62,000 bases of DNA from Cryptomeria japonica (GCF_030272615.1 NC_081413.1:719897867-719959866); one strand, 5' to 3'. Shown: positions 33,337-45,480, counted from the first letter of the stretch. The notes: generated by a model from the sequence alone, not told the origin. Program-made: numbers and translations.

Positions 33337-34427
33337 TGTTGGCATTATGGATGAATTGATTATGTGTCACATTGATATTTTATCATTGATGTCAGCACTA
33401 GCTGATATGGTTGGTTACCGACAGACAAGTTTTGATTACCGATAGAAGATCTAGTGTTACCGGCAGAAGAGATTATCTGTTGGACACTTCTGGCATGTTT
33501 GGGAGGAATCGTGGCAGGACGCATAATTGGTATTGGTGCAACTTCTACATGGATTTCGGGATGTTGAAGATGTTCTTTCATTGTGCTTCAACTGCTTAAA
33601 GACAACGCTTTGGCGTGGTGGACCCAGAATAGGTCTGGTACCTATCTAGGTTATGGACCAATATCATGTTAACGTGTACTCTACATGTTATCGAGATGTT
33701 TCAGGATGTTTTATGAATTCTTTATTATTGTTTTTGTCTTAAACCGACATGGCATATCATTGTAATATCTTTTAGGTGGCCGACCTAATTGGTTTAGGCC
33801 TTAGGGTTTATATAAAATGATGTAAGATCTCATTGTCGATCATGGGGACTAAGTGTTCATGGTCTTGGAATGCAATATCATATGCGAAGAAGATTTGGTC
33901 GATCATAGGTGATCGAATTGGGATTAAGGAAGAAATCAAAGGCCTCCAGTATTGAGCTTAATCGGGACTGTAATCAAGCATGGTAGATGTTATCTCTGGC
34001 AGTTCACTCTATTAGATTATTGTCCATTTATCTTGAGATAGTTGTAGCCTCTCTATAGTCAGTGAGACTCTTTTGTAATGAGCAGTATGCTCTAGGCAGT
34101 GTGCCTTCCTACATGTATAGGCCCCTCATTGTAACACATACTTTCTATAGAAGTATCATCTGACTGTGGGTAGGCCTCCCAACGTGGTTTTTCCCTTTCT
34201 GGGTTTTCTACGTACAAATCATGGTTTTATGTGATATGGTTTCTTTGCATTGATTATCTGTTTAATTGTTAAGTTGTATTGCTTACTGGTATCTGTTCCT
34301 ATCGGTATCTATATGTGCTTTACCGGTACTTAATTTAGTTAAAGGTTATTAAGTGGATTAAATGTTATAATCTGTTAACAATTGATTCACCCCCCCCCCT
34401 CTTATTTGTTCATCGGTTATCCTAACA
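33337..34427 (+). mobile_element. solo LTR (+) inserted in E3 gag
   Basis: 1,091 bp, TGTTGGCATTATGG to TATCCTAACA, flanked by the perfect 5-bp duplication CGCAT (33,332-33,336 and 34,428-34,432). It contains a TATATAAA box at about 33,809-33,816, the conserved GTGGTTTTTCCC module near 34,180-34,213 and the C-rich hairpin at 34,377-34,410. It resembles the E6 LTR at its start. The interior was presumably lost by LTR-LTR recombination. Confidence 0.95.
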
Positions 34428-34432
34428 CGCAT

Positions 34433-34772
34433 ATCATCAAATTTTCCTCTCAAACTCTCTTCCTTGGCAATCTTAACATCCTCATCACCCCTATAGATTT
34501 CTTCCAGTTTCTTCCATGCTTCATATGTAGTCTCCAATCCATGAACATCAACATATTCTAAATCGGACAAGGAACTGATAATGGCCTCCAATGCTTTATT
34601 AATTCTCTTGTTGCTCCTTTTGATCATCTAACAAAATCCCACTAGGAAAGTTATATTTAGTAACAAAATGTTCCCAGTACTGGATTCCCAAACTCTTGAT
34701 ATAGACCTATATCCTATCACTCCAGATTCTGTAGTTTTCTCTATAAAACTTTGGACCTTCTTTCTTCATCAT
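34433..34772 (-). pseudogene. gag: E3 gag N-terminal part
   Basis: The start is near 34,772 (MMKKEGPKFYRENYRIW), about 60 bases after the primer site. It continues with ALEAIISSLSDLEYVDV, YEAWKKLEEIYRGDED and LRGKFDDMR and then meets the solo LTR. TAG/TAA codons lie near 34,705 and 34,630. The pattern W..L...Y.G.E..K is the usual copia gag core. Confidence 0.8.
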
Positions 34773-34828
34773 GTTCTCCTAGATCTTTTCCTCAAGCTAT
34801 TAGGCTAAAACACAAGAGGACCTAGACT

Positions 34829-34840
34829 ACTCTGATACCA
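34829..34840 (-). other. E3 primer binding site
   Basis: Reads TGGTATCAGAGT on the minus strand, 11 of 12 to the initiator tRNA complement, two bases from the LTR. Confidence 0.85.
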
Positions 34841-34842
34841 AT

Positions 34843-36230
34843 TGATAATATGATGAAATAATAATGATTCGGTCAACTACTGAGAGGGGGAAGTGAACTA
34901 GTAGATAGAAAATATACTAAGCTTTCACCAAACTTAAATCAAACTCAGAAACAACTTGCAAAACTTAACCGGTTTAGTCTCTGTATCTAAAACTAGAACT
35001 ACACTGTCAAGCTTTACTGTTCACCAAAAAATCAATGATACAGTGTAACAGATTTGGAACTCAAATACCATTTAACCAAAACATCAAACTGATTTACTAA
35101 CATCAGTAATAGCTCATTTCAGATCACTTTGGGTCATCTAAACATGTCTAAGTGGATTTACTAGCTATTCATATTAAACATATCAAAAACATACTCACAA
35201 AATCATTCACCACTTGACACAATGATTATTCACGTTGAAATCCAAATGGGAAAAACCACGGTGGGGATGAATACCCACAAGTATTTTGAACTCTTCCAAA
35301 TTTTTCCCTATTAGGAGCCAAGTCATGTTAAGAACAGATCCAGTTAAGGACCCCTGGTTAAGGGATTGACTACAATACCCTGTTAAAGGCAATACCCTGT
35401 TAGAGATAACCTCAGTGGAGGATTTAAAATCCAAGCTAATGGATCACCTAGTTAGAGGATTTGAACAAGAAGCATGTTAAAGCTTACCTAGTTAGGGGAA
35501 TTAAATTATTGTAATGGTTAGAGAACAACAAATACTATGTTGATCTGGTAATAGAACTAATTTGCTTAATCAGATCCTTTTATGCTCCTATCTGCCTTCA
35601 CAACATTCTGCAGATACACCTTTTGGTTCATCAACTACAACTCACACTTTACCAAATTTGCCAACACATTCTACAAAAAATCATCGACCTTAAAAAAAAA
35701 TACAATAGGTCGGTAACACAACACATAACCTAAGATCTCATAGATATTACAAATATATCAATTCAATCTTGACCATTAGATTACATAGCAATCAGCTACA
35801 CGTTGTTCAAGACAGATTTGACCACTCCTAGATCACCGCACATTGGATCCTGTAACTCATCACAAGTTTCTCACTCCATGCTATGAAATTGATCATTCCC
35901 AAGATAAACGGTTATCTCTACGTTCCAAATCCACTTTGAAACTCATCACATGCATCATGCATATGTAGCATCTTCATCTCTGCTCATCATTCGATCATAG
36001 ATCAACACAGCTGATTCTCCAAGCTCCATCAGTTAGGGTTCTGCATATCAATGGGTTAGGGTTACCGGTTGATCGCTCTGCTTCAATAGTAATACCGGTT
36101 TCCATCACAGATTCACTACTGGTTGCTTTACTGCATCACTACTAGTTATCATACAACTTCATTACTGGTTTCTATTGACATCAATGACAACACTATACTT
36201 AATCAATGCAATCTTCATGTAATGCCAACA
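34843..36230 (-). repeat. E3 5' LTR
   Basis: 1,388 bp. On the minus strand it starts TGTTGGCATTACATG and ends ATATTATCA. The hairpin CTACT/AGTAG around a C-rich loop is at 34,877-34,904 and the conserved CGTGGTTTTTCCC module at about 35,243-35,266. The outer flank begins GTTAT, the only side on which a target duplication could be read. Confidence 0.85.
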
Positions 36231-36353
36231 GTTATAAGGCCTTCAATGCCTTCTCCCTTCAACAAGTTAACCATCAAAGTCTCCTTACGTGTTAAAGGCT
36301 TTAATCCAACTAACTCATCTTTAACCCTTGGTTAGAGACTTTTTTTTTTCTAG

Positions 36354-37597
36354 TGTTGAAAATTGCATACCCCTTTGTAATTTGACCTACATCTTTTGTA
36401 ACCACTTTGGTGTCCATTCCTCTAGTAGTTGAGTAGGCTCACTTTAGCCCTTGCATCAGCCTTTTCCCTCTTAGGATGCTTGAGACCCCCTTTTGTGGTA
36501 GCTCTCTCGTGGCATCAGTCTTGTTAGTCACATGTCTCCCTTGTCTCCTGTCATTTTCAAACGTGAATCATTTGGATACTAGCGTATCGTGTGGATGTTC
36601 GTGCGATGCGCATTCATCTTGTGAAATCTCAACATTCAAATGTCAGTTTTGAGTGTGCCTTTCCACTTGTCACCTACGCATGTCAATGGAAACGACCCTG
36701 AATCTTCTAAATAGCTTTCTAACTCTCTTTTTCCCTCCTCTCCTCTCTTTTTAAATCAATATTTTTTCTCCATCTCTCTCTCTTAGACACTCTTACACTC
36801 CCTTGGTCTCTCTCTGGCTCTCTAGCATTATCTCTCTAATTCTCTTGGATCTTACAACTTTCTCTTATTCTCATGCACTTGCTACAACAATATTTCATTT
36901 GTTAAGTACTCTAAAGCTATCACAATAATATCTTTGCATCTAACTTGGATTTTGTCAATCCTATTTGGTAATATCTATCTATTTATCTTATCTTTGAGAA
37001 TCTCAGGATTCATCACATCCCTTATCCATGAAATCATAATTTATCATTTATCATTGATTTTGTCTTGGATTTATTTTATTTATCTATCTATCCAGTTATC
37101 TATGGAGGTGAAAACACAAAAATAGAAATTTGACTAAGGCAAGTCCCCAAGCAACCCCAAACATTTTTCCTTTCTAGATTGTGTGCAAGATGCATTAGAG
37201 AAGATTTATCTGGTTGGAGGCTTCATAGCGTGGACCTATAGTTTGTCTATTTTCTTCCCTTTTCTCTTATTCCATTTAATTTCCTAGTTTTTTGTATTTT
37301 TTATATTATCATACTTCTTTCATTTATTTCTACAGCCTCTAGTCCCTTCTTTGTACAATTCTCTATTTCTGTCCATATAGGATGGTAGTGCATCGTGTTG
37401 GAGTCCTAGTTCTACGCATTCATCCTGGTCACAATGAGCTGCCAGAACTGTCTAGAAGGTTTGTCTGTCTTGTATTAGCTTAGTTCTATATTGTGTATCC
37501 CCTGGCTCACCCTTAGCGCTAGTTTAAATGAGGTAGTGATGAATAGTTTGTTCTCTGAGATTCATCATCTTAGAGGTGACAAATACCCACCTCTACA
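36354..37597 (+). repeat. candidate Ty3/gypsy 5' LTR
   Basis: The candidate begins TGTTGAAAATTGCATACC and ends CACCTCTACA. It has a CT-rich stretch (36,720-36,860) of the kind found near the R/U5 part of plant gypsy LTRs. It lies upstream of the gypsy coding remnants. The ends are chosen by TG..CA and by a possible primer site just after; no second LTR is in the window to confirm them. Confidence 0.35.
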
Positions 37598-37600
37598 TTT

Positions 37601-37612
37601 TGGTGAAACCGA
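37601..37612 (+). other. possible gypsy primer binding site
   Basis: TGGTGAAACCGA starts with the TGG expected from a tRNA CCA end and follows the putative LTR by three bases. I cannot name the tRNA. Confidence 0.25.
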
Positions 37613-37846
37613 CATGAACACTTCTTCTGTATTATTTTCAAAAGCATTCTATATCATTCCTTCCTTCATTCATTCAATATAACCCTAAAAAAAGGACAAT
37701 TCTAAATCTTTCCTCTTCTTCCCAAAAAAAAAAATTCAAGGCGCCACCCCAAACCCCATTCCATACCGTCAATTTATTAATGATTTGTCGGTCTTTGGCC
37801 GACTTATTTATGCATTCTTTCTTAAGTTAATTTTATTAATTTCAAA

Positions 37847-38259
37847 ATGCATATGTTATCTTCTTTTATTAACTTAGTTTCTAGATTTATTCAAAGTGCT
37901 AATTATGTTCCTTTTCATGCTTGTGATGGTGACTTAGCTCTACCTATGTCACTCTATGCCTTTGATCCCTTTTGTAATATATCTTTTGTTTTGAAAGATA
38001 TTTTATTACAAGAGGATGAAATCATTGACACCTTTCTTAATGTTACTCTACCATCTCTTCATCTAAGTTCACTCTCTTCTAGAGATGATGTATTAGTGAA
38101 TGATGATTTCCTGACTCATATCTAATTTTCCAAAGGTTGATGTTGAGAACATTCCTTCATCTAAATCTTCTACATATCATAATGAGTCTGTGAATGTCAT
38201 TTATGTCTCTCCCACCCCTAAAAGGCCTAATATACCAATCATTCATGTGACTGCAGCTA
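37847..38259 (+). pseudogene. gypsy gag/pol N-terminal segment
   Basis: 92 open codons (37,847-38,122) read HMLSSFINLVSRFIQ, VPFHACDGDLALPMSLYAF and ILLQEDEIIDTFLNV. They continue in a degraded frame to the TA target of the inverted-repeat element. I recognise no retroviral gag motif and no zinc knuckle. The assignment to the gypsy reading rests on position and on the coding continuity at 38,259/39,299. It may be the linker between gag and protease. Confidence 0.45.
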
Positions 38260-39296
38260 TTGGGTAAACCCACAATAGTGGGTTACAATTTTTTGCCAAC
38301 TTTGACACTACAATTTTCATTTTCAGAAAAAAAAACCTCACATTCAGACACTTATCACTGCTAAACCATAAGGAATTCGCAGATGATGTGAACTACTGAT
38401 TTATGACATTTTGTGTGTAGATTCTAAATATATTTTTTTGAAGTTTTTTTAATCAATTTATTTTCATTTTTCTATATCCCTCGAAAACTAGTTTTTAACA
38501 AAAAACAACATTTTTAAAGAGTGATACTCATTTGGTATGGCAAAAAAAAATTTCTAAAATAGATATGAATGTAATTATTTAGAATTTAGTTTTGTGACAT
38601 CCATATCTAACGTTTCCAATTGGTTTCATAACATTATCTTCAATATTTCATATTTTATTAAGCTTTGAAGACAAATTAACTGTAATTTTCACATATGTTC
38701 ATTTGGTTGATCATAACTTGTTGTGTATGTATCCAAATTCAATTTATTTTTTTGTTGGAAAGAGGTCTTCAATACCTAGTGCACAAATATTTTTCAAAAT
38801 TTTTTTCACTTGTTTACTATTTTTCCATAACCATTGAACTTGGAAGTTGATGTTCGGTATGAAACCTATGTTTAGTTAATCTATAAAAAAAAATTATAAT
38901 AAAATCTTTATATATTAAAATAATAGTCATTAGAAACCTTGCTTCAAGTACTACTATCAAGCATTTGGGTTTGTTAGAATTCATCCATTTGAGCCCCCAA
39001 TTTGAGCTTTGAAGGCCAAAAATCTATAGAAACCATGAGAGGTTTGGGGGGAGTCCAAAACCAAGCACTTTCGATAGAACATATGTTTTATCGAAGGGGA
39101 TTCAATTGAACCCCCTCATGTAAATTTTATATTTTATGTTGTTTTGGCTTCGATCGGAAGTGGGTTTTGATCGAATGTGTTTTTTATGTTCGATCGAGAG
39201 GGGGTTTCGATAGAACATGGCTGAAATTGAGTTTTGGACAAAAGAGTCAAAAAAAAATTGTCTGAAAAAGTGTAACCCACTATTGTGGGTTCACCC
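38260..39296. mobile_element. 1,037-bp terminal-inverted-repeat DNA transposon, non-autonomous
   Basis: Terminal inverted repeats are 26 bp (38,262-38,287 and 39,271-39,296) with one mismatch. Each contains an inner palindrome AACCCAC..GTGGGTT. The flanks are TA (38,258-38,259 and 39,297-39,298), possibly CTA. With one TA removed, the gypsy frame reads on. No transposase is visible inside, and the right part contains repeated TTCGAT words. The TA duplication suggests a Tc1/mariner-like (Stowaway) relative; a CTA duplication would point to a PIF/Harbinger-like one. Confidence 0.85.
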
Positions 39297-39298
39297 TA

Positions 39299-39958
39299 GT
39301 CCTTCTCCAAAAAAGGTAAAATTTATTCATTGTGTTCCTTTTGAAAATGACTCATCAGATCTTTTTACGAGATATACACAGTCTAAGGCACCTTCTTATA
39401 GAATGGTAGCCCATACTTATAATACTCGAAGAAATAAGCAACGTTTTAATCATCCATGACCCTCTATACCGTCTTCTCAACCAAGTCTTCCTCAAGTACC
39501 TTCGCCTATGGCTAAGAGACCTAGTAATTATGATCTTATTGAGCAACTCCGTGTTACTCCTGCTAAGATCTCACTTTGGGATTTGCTTCAAACTACTCCA
39601 GATTATCAAGGTATGATTCAAGAAGATCTTCTGAATATATTATTACCTTCTTCTACTAGGCCTTCGGATGTAAATGTGTTGATGGATCATGTTCGTGCAG
39701 ATTCAGTGAATATTACATTCTATCCACATGAACTCCCACCTCCAGAAGTAAGAAATCAAGCATATTCATTAATGATAATCATTTATGTTAACAATGTCGG
39801 CATTAGATGGACTCTCATTGATACCAATTCAACACTCAATGTTTGTAGTCTAGATCTATTACCCAAAATCAAAGTGGATTCTAATTTTCTTGTTGCATCT
39901 TCTATGTTCATTCATGGTTTTGATAATACTGGTAAAACCACCTTGGGCACTGTTATTT
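39299..39958 (+). pseudogene. pol: gypsy protease region, N-terminal half
   Basis: The open part from 39,508 reads YDLIEQLRVTPAKISLWDLL, a block typical just before the protease of plant Tat-type gypsy elements. Then come PPPEVRNQA and the active-site region TLIDTNSTLNVCSLDLLPK. The catalytic motif is Asp-Thr-Asn-Ser here, where Asp-Thr/Ser-Gly/Ala is usual, so activity is doubtful. HGFDNTGKTTLGTVI ends at the E4 insertion, whose target TATTT is 39,954-39,958. A stop lies at 39,457-39,459. The earlier part (39,299-39,456) is a Ser/Lys-rich linker. Confidence 0.8.
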
Positions 39959-41207
39959 TGATAAAATTATAAGGCACTGAGAGGGGGGGTGAATCAGTTC
40001 CACTAAAACAATACAAATCTGATTATTAATTTCACCAACTTAAAACTCAATAGGCATGTAAGAAATAACACCAAGTATGAAATCACCACATGACACAAGA
40101 GTTTATACGTGGAAAACCCAAATGGTAAAAATCACGATGGGAGTTAGTACCCACAAGATCCACTATCTTCAGTATAGAGATCTGACCAATTAAGGTCTAC
40201 AACACTTGGTTAGGGGCACACCCTGTTAGAAGTGGTTAAGGTCTACAACACTCGGTTAAGAGCTTTACAAAAAGACCTATGAGGACCAGCCCTGTTAGGA
40301 GCTACCCAAGTTACTAGGATTTGCAAACATAAGGTAATGTGTCATCTAGTTAGAGGATTTAATGATCAGACCTGTTAGGATCCGACTGCACCCTGTTAGG
40401 AGTGACCTTGCAAGAGGATTTTCTTGTTGCAACTGTTAGGGAGACAACAAGTACAAATGATCTCAGTATAACACCTTCAGTGTCTGATATGATCCACTTT
40501 AAAACATCATATCATCACATAGACTTCATCTCTCAACTCCTTTGATCATCGCACTATTAGAAAATACAAAATTCGCTCATCATATTTCACACTATTAAGC
40601 TTATATACATATATCCTTTCATACCTCATCACACATTTAAAATCATCATAAGGTCGGATAGAACCTTGTTACAATTTCCTAGATTCAATACATCTAGACA
40701 ATCTTTCATTGTACGCTTTAGTTATGTCACCCACCGACATAAAAAATCCAATTCTATGTCATTTTACTGATCTGAGTGATTTTCATCACTACCTATTAAG
40801 TCTCCATCAGCTAATTTGTTATGTCAAACAAATCTCATTCACGTGATCGAATCTGTACATGTAGTCACGAACATATCTTCATCTAATAGTCTTCAATGCT
40901 GCTGCAAAACCATATCATCTCATTCTTCATGATTTTCACATACCAATTTTTGAAATGTAACACTGTTAGTCTTTTACTGGTTGAAGTCCTAATAACCAAT
41001 TCTGATAAAAATTGTCTCTGCTAACCGGTTAAGCCTTGCCAGTTGAACTGTAGGACTTAGATGACTTAAAGAAACATAGTTTCCATCAATGACAACATAC
41101 AAAATAGTCATCATACATAAATATAATCTTTATGCACAACAGACATATACTGGTTGCATCAAGCAAACACACATTACCAGTTTAGTTCAAATGATCAAAT
41201 GCCAACA
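39959..41207 (-). repeat. E4 3' LTR (left copy)
   Basis: 1,249 bp. It reads TGATAAAATTATAAGG on the plus strand and ends GCCAACA against the polypurine tract. It carries the hairpin (39,973-40,001) around a G/C run and the GTGG..CCACGTA module at about 40,104-40,134. Confidence 0.9.
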
Positions 41208-41401
41208 ATCTCCCCCTTTGGCATTAATGGCAACACTTAGGAAAATTTTGTCAACCAAGTGTGCAAAACAAAAATTGACTTCATGACATACACTCCCCCT
41301 TAGCAATTGCATGTTGTTACAAAAATGAAATCATTACTCCCCCTTAACAATACATACAAAATTTTGACTGACTCTTAAACTAATTCTTCTCCCCCTTTGA
41401 C
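41208..41401 (-). other. E4 polypurine tracts
   Basis: Minus-strand AAAGGGGGAGAT at 41,208-41,219 touches the 3' LTR. A second AAAGGGGGAGAA lies at about 41,388-41,399. Between them TAAGGGGGAGT occurs twice (near 41,289 and 41,338). Four purine-rich copies in about 190 bp. Confidence 0.75.
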
Positions 41402-41727
41402 AACAATGCCAAATAAAGAAGTAAAATAAATATATTACATCAAAATTTGTCATCAAAACTGCATGTATATATAGAGATAAAAGTGTTAAGGTCTTTACAA
41501 TGCAATTCTCAAGAAACCATCACTAAAATGAAACTTCAACTATTTTAGATCATTGTCCCAAATTTCTAACAATGTCTCGATAATCTCAACATGTGTCATA
41601 ATATGTGTTGTGAACTCCTCCATAGCATCAACTGCACTCATCTCTGGAATAGCCAAAATTGCCTCTGACTCTATGAATTCTCTCTGAAGAATATCTACTT
41701 TTGGAAGTAGTTGAGTCTAGAGTTCTT
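41402..41727. other. E4 3' untranslated part
   Basis: No ORF that I can support between the charged protein and the polypurine tracts. Confidence 0.4.
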
Positions 41728-43475
41728 TCAGTTCTCCTCTTCCACCTCTATTTTCTTCTCTTCATTAGTGGTGTCCTTGACTGGTTGCAGATTTTCAACA
41801 GTTTGTTCTTTCATCGGAGCTTCCTCTTCATTATCAATTGTATCCTTTTGATTATCCTTAGTAGCAACATTTACATTTGCATCTACATTTACATTGACTA
41901 GTGCAGTTTGAGTCTCTGTTGACTGTGCATCCATCGGTTGCTCAGTTGAGCACTTGTCTTCTGCTTTCTTTTCATCTTTGTTTTCTTCCTGTTCCTTTTG
42001 AGTTTCAAACATCTACACATCAACTTCAAAAACATCTATATTGTCAACACTGTTAGCAACTTTATCAGAATCACCAGTATCATCATCTGTTATATCTACT
42101 GGTTTAGTATCAACAGGATCATCTTGCATATACTTGTTTTCTGGTTTAAAATTTATGATCTTTACACCTTCAAAAATTTCTTCTGACTTGTGTTTACAGT
42201 GATATCATCCTCAATTTCTTCATCTTTTTCCTCTTCTTCATCGGGGATGATACCTAAAGCCTTTTTCATCAAAATCTCAGTCTCCTTTTGAACTTATTTG
42301 GTCTCTCTAATAAGCATTCTTGTTAATCTCATCTTTGATATTAAAAATGATTTTGTATTAACCTTTATCTATTCAATTTCCTCTTCAATTGCTTCCAGTT
42401 GCAAGTGTGTAAGTGTATAATCAATAAATTCTTTATCTAGGCTAATAGCCCCTTGCCACCTTGCATCAATCAAATTATATAAAGAATCTGGAATTTTCCC
42501 TTGTAATTCAATGAGGGCTCTGTTAAACTTGTTCATACTAAATATAACTGCATCTTCAATTTCTCTTTGTTGGCTTTCAGAAAAATGAGTAAACAATATT
42601 TTCAAACCTTTATATATCCCATACTCCTTAATTATTTGAACCATTCTACTGAAAAAATCTTCAAGTGTCAACAATTTCTTAGATGCTTTACCTTTATCAG
42701 TAATCTTCTACTTCTTATCACTTTCTCTTAGTGTTGTCTTCTCTTCTTCTGATTTTGTCTCCTCTATATCTGTCATCGGTTTATGAGCCTTTTCCTTCTT
42801 TCTTTTACCAATTTGGGCAGGCATAGCAGGAGGCTCAATAGGTTTACCTTTCCTCCAAAATTATATTTTAGAGGGTTTACATCTTTGGGATTCAGTGGGC
42901 TTTATGTTTGTTTCTTCTACCTTCTTCTTCTCTACTATGTTGGCTACTCTTGTCCTACCAATGGAGGTACTGGTTGGTACACTAGAAGTTCCACCTTGTT
43001 TAGCCTCATGTTTGGCTCTTGTTGCAGCTATTTGTTCTTTTTTGAATCCGGCCTAAAACAAATCTCACTAACCCACAATCAAAATCATCAACGAAATTGA
43101 TCGCATGATGAAAACCTTTATTGGCTATGCTTCTAAATTGTTCTTTCAATATTCCTGGTTCATTAGACAAAGATTTGTATTGCTCATGAATAACTGCAAC
43201 AAGTCTTCAATTTTGCAATGACAAAAGGATGTTGCATCTTATACATGTAAAGCTCCATTCGGTACACCGGATAAGGCACCAATAGGGTTTGTTTCCTTAG
43301 ACTTATATGGATGTCTTTTAAATTATGGTCTTGCCCTCTCAGTCACATCAACAAGGTGAGGTGTATCCATTTCAAATATGCAAATCACCAAGCAAAGAAT
43401 AAGATTTCTTAGATAAATACCTTTTCTGCTTTGGTACTAGGGTTTCCAACCATCAAAAACTTTCAATACACGGTC
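41728..43475 (-). pseudogene. E4 charged protein of unknown function
   Basis: I do not recognise this protein. On the minus strand a reading with few breaks runs from about 43,450 to 41,728. A segment near 43,200-43,030 reads VIHEQYKSLSNEPGILKEQF and INFVDDFDCGLVRF. After a frame change come a Lys/Arg/Glu-rich linker and a basic run IGKRKKEKAHK (about 42,780-42,824). A helical domain follows at 42,369-42,674 (LTLEDFFSRMVQIIKEYG ... NLIDARWQGAISLDKEF), then an acidic Glu/Asp tail, and finally a Gln/Thr/Glu-rich segment at 41,728-42,012. Several interruptions are CAG or CAA codons turned into TAG or TAA. There is no polymerase, integrase or zinc-knuckle motif. It could be a derived gag or a captured host gene. 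Confidence 0.55.
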
Positions 43476-43945
43476 TATTGGCAATTTGAAGGAATTGATT
43501 ATGTGTTGCATTGATGTTTTGTCATTGATGTCAATACTAGTTGCTTTGTCTATTTGTTGGTATCTGTTTGGTCCCAATAGGATGTATGGTTTCTGGTTAG
43601 TATGATCCGGTATACTCTAGTATGTTTTGGCTTATAGAATTGGTTTAGATTTTCTACTCATGCTACTCAGATATATGTTTAGTTAGTTGGTATTGATCTG
43701 GTGATCGAATGCTATCCTATTTGCTAGTAAGCCTAGTTTATTGATCCAGTGAGGGTTTCATCGACAAAGCTTTGTTGAAGATATTTTAATGTTATGCATA
43801 AGTGGTGTTGGTACGGCTTCTAGTATGTTCTCAGGATACTCATGGTTATCATGTTCATGTTCTAGTTGATCGGTGGTATTGCATTTAGCACCGGACCTAT
43901 TCTATGTTATCTAGGTTATGGATTGGCTTAATGTAACATGTTGAT
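43476..43945 (+). repeat. E6 5' LTR, first part
   Basis: Begins TATTGGCAATTTGAAGG (TG changed to TA), matching TGTTGGAAATTTGGAGG of the 3' LTR, and runs to the TTGAT target of the solo LTR. Confidence 0.85.
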
Positions 43946-44740
43946 TGTTAGGATTCCCAAAGATAGTAAGAGGGGGGGGTGAATAAGTATCTGACCAGTT
44001 AGATGAATTTATTAACTTATAACATGAAAAACATATTAAAATTGTGTACCGGTAAACTAGAAATAATGCAGCAAATAAGAACAGCAACCATAGCATGAAA
44101 AGCACACCATAACACAATAATTTAACGAGGAAACCCGGTGTGGGAAAAACCTCAGTGGGATTTGTGACCCACAATATTTACTTACTGGCCAATAAGGGAA
44201 TATTACTATTTACAATAGGGGCCTACACATGCAGGAAGGCCAAGTGCCTAGAGCTCACTGCTCAATTACAAAAGAAGTTGCATTGACTTACAAAAATGGA
44301 TTATACTAATCCAATGTCTTGTACTGCTCCAGATCAACATCTGTTATGCCGAATTCAGTACTGGTTTAACCTCTGCAAAATACATAAACCCTTATCCAAT
44401 AATTTGCATATTAGGTCTGCTACCTCCTTTTCATACTTTGCATTATATTATTACTAAATGATCTACAATGATCTCATACATATATGAGTCATATTACAAT
44501 CTACCATGTCTGATTACAAAAGATTTTAAAATTAATTACAAAATACATTTATACAAAATTCCTGTCAACCAGGGTGTCGGTAGTCTTCCTTTTGGGTTCC
44601 AATGATCTGTATGTCGGTGTAGAGTCTGTCAGTGTCAGTGCCTATGTCTGCCTGCCAGTATCACATGATTCTAAGGTTGCCATCAATGACAATACCTTCA
44701 ATCACCTACAATTTCTCATTGGAGTGTGCATTTTCCAATA
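43946..44740 (-). mobile_element. solo LTR (-) inside the E6 5' LTR
   Basis: 795 bp between perfect 5-bp duplications TTGAT (43,941-43,945 and 44,741-44,745). The uninterrupted site is present in the 3' LTR near 50,580. Minus-strand ends are TATTGGAAAATGCAC (start, TG decayed to TA) and GGGAATCCTAACA. It contains the C-rich run and the GTGGGAAAAACC module in reverse. Confidence 0.9.
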
Positions 44741-44745
44741 TTGAT

Positions 44746-45480
44746 TGGTCTTCTTGATGTGTTTCTAGGATGACTTATGTGTTGGACGATATTTGTTTGG
44801 CCTCAGGCCGACATGTTTTATAATTATGTAATTGGTTTATTGTCTAGGTGGTCGACCTTATTGTTTAAGGTTTAGGGTTTGTATATATATGTGTATGATC
44901 TCATTGTAGATCAAAATAAATGAATGAATGGATATGTATGTAGGTGAATAATTTAATAATCATTCATGCAAAGGATTTGATCAATCATAGGTGACCAGGT
45001 TGGGTTTATGCAAGAGGTTTAAGTTCTCTAGTATTGATCTTAACCAGAACTATACTCAGGCATAGGAGATGCTATTATTGCAATTCATTCTTCCTTCTGG
45101 ATTGTAGTCTGGAATTTTTATGTAGTTAGTGAGACTCCTTTCGTAATGAGAAGTGTACTCTAGGTTGTTGGTCTTCTTGCAAGTGTAGGCCCCTCAATTT
45201 GTAATCACATACTTACTACAAAAGTATTATCGGACTGCGGGTAGGGTTCCCTCCGTGGTTTTTCTCTTTACCGGGTTTTCCACGTACAAATCTTGGTGTC
45301 ATGTGGATGGTATTTATTCTCTAATTATTTCTTGTGCTTAATTGGTATATTTTTCATTCTGGTAATTGGTTTATGTGTTTTGATATTAAAGTTTTTAATT
45401 CTTAAGGTTCTAGTAATCTGGTGACAATTAATTCACCCCCCCCCCTTTAGTTGTCCTCTGGTTATTTAAACTATTTAACA
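44746..45480 (+). repeat. E6 5' LTR, second part
   Basis: Continues TGGTCTTCTTGATG and ends ATTTAACA at the primer site. A TATATATAT box lies near 44,882-44,890, the GTGGTTTTTCTC module at about 45,256-45,288 and the C-rich hairpin at 45,423-45,455. Confidence 0.9.

Larger units (their letters stand above)
29346..36230 (-). mobile_element. E3: Ty1/copia retrotransposon, 3' LTR missing
   Basis: Minus-strand order is 5' LTR (34,843-36,230), primer site, gag (split by a solo LTR), protease, integrase, reverse transcriptase, RNase H and the upstream polypurine tract (about 29,416-29,430). Neither the final polypurine tract nor the 3' LTR is present, so the element is cut near 29,345. The left boundary is approximate. 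Without the second LTR neither target duplication nor age can be read. Confidence 0.85.

Noticed and set aside
36720-36860. CT-rich stretch as a microsatellite or intron polypyrimidine tract
   Set aside because: It is irregular and sits where a gypsy LTR R/U5 region would be; no exon structure is visible.
37601-37612. TGGTGAAACCGA as a firm gypsy primer site
   Set aside because: I cannot name the tRNA and no second LTR confirms the boundary, so it is listed only as a weak candidate.
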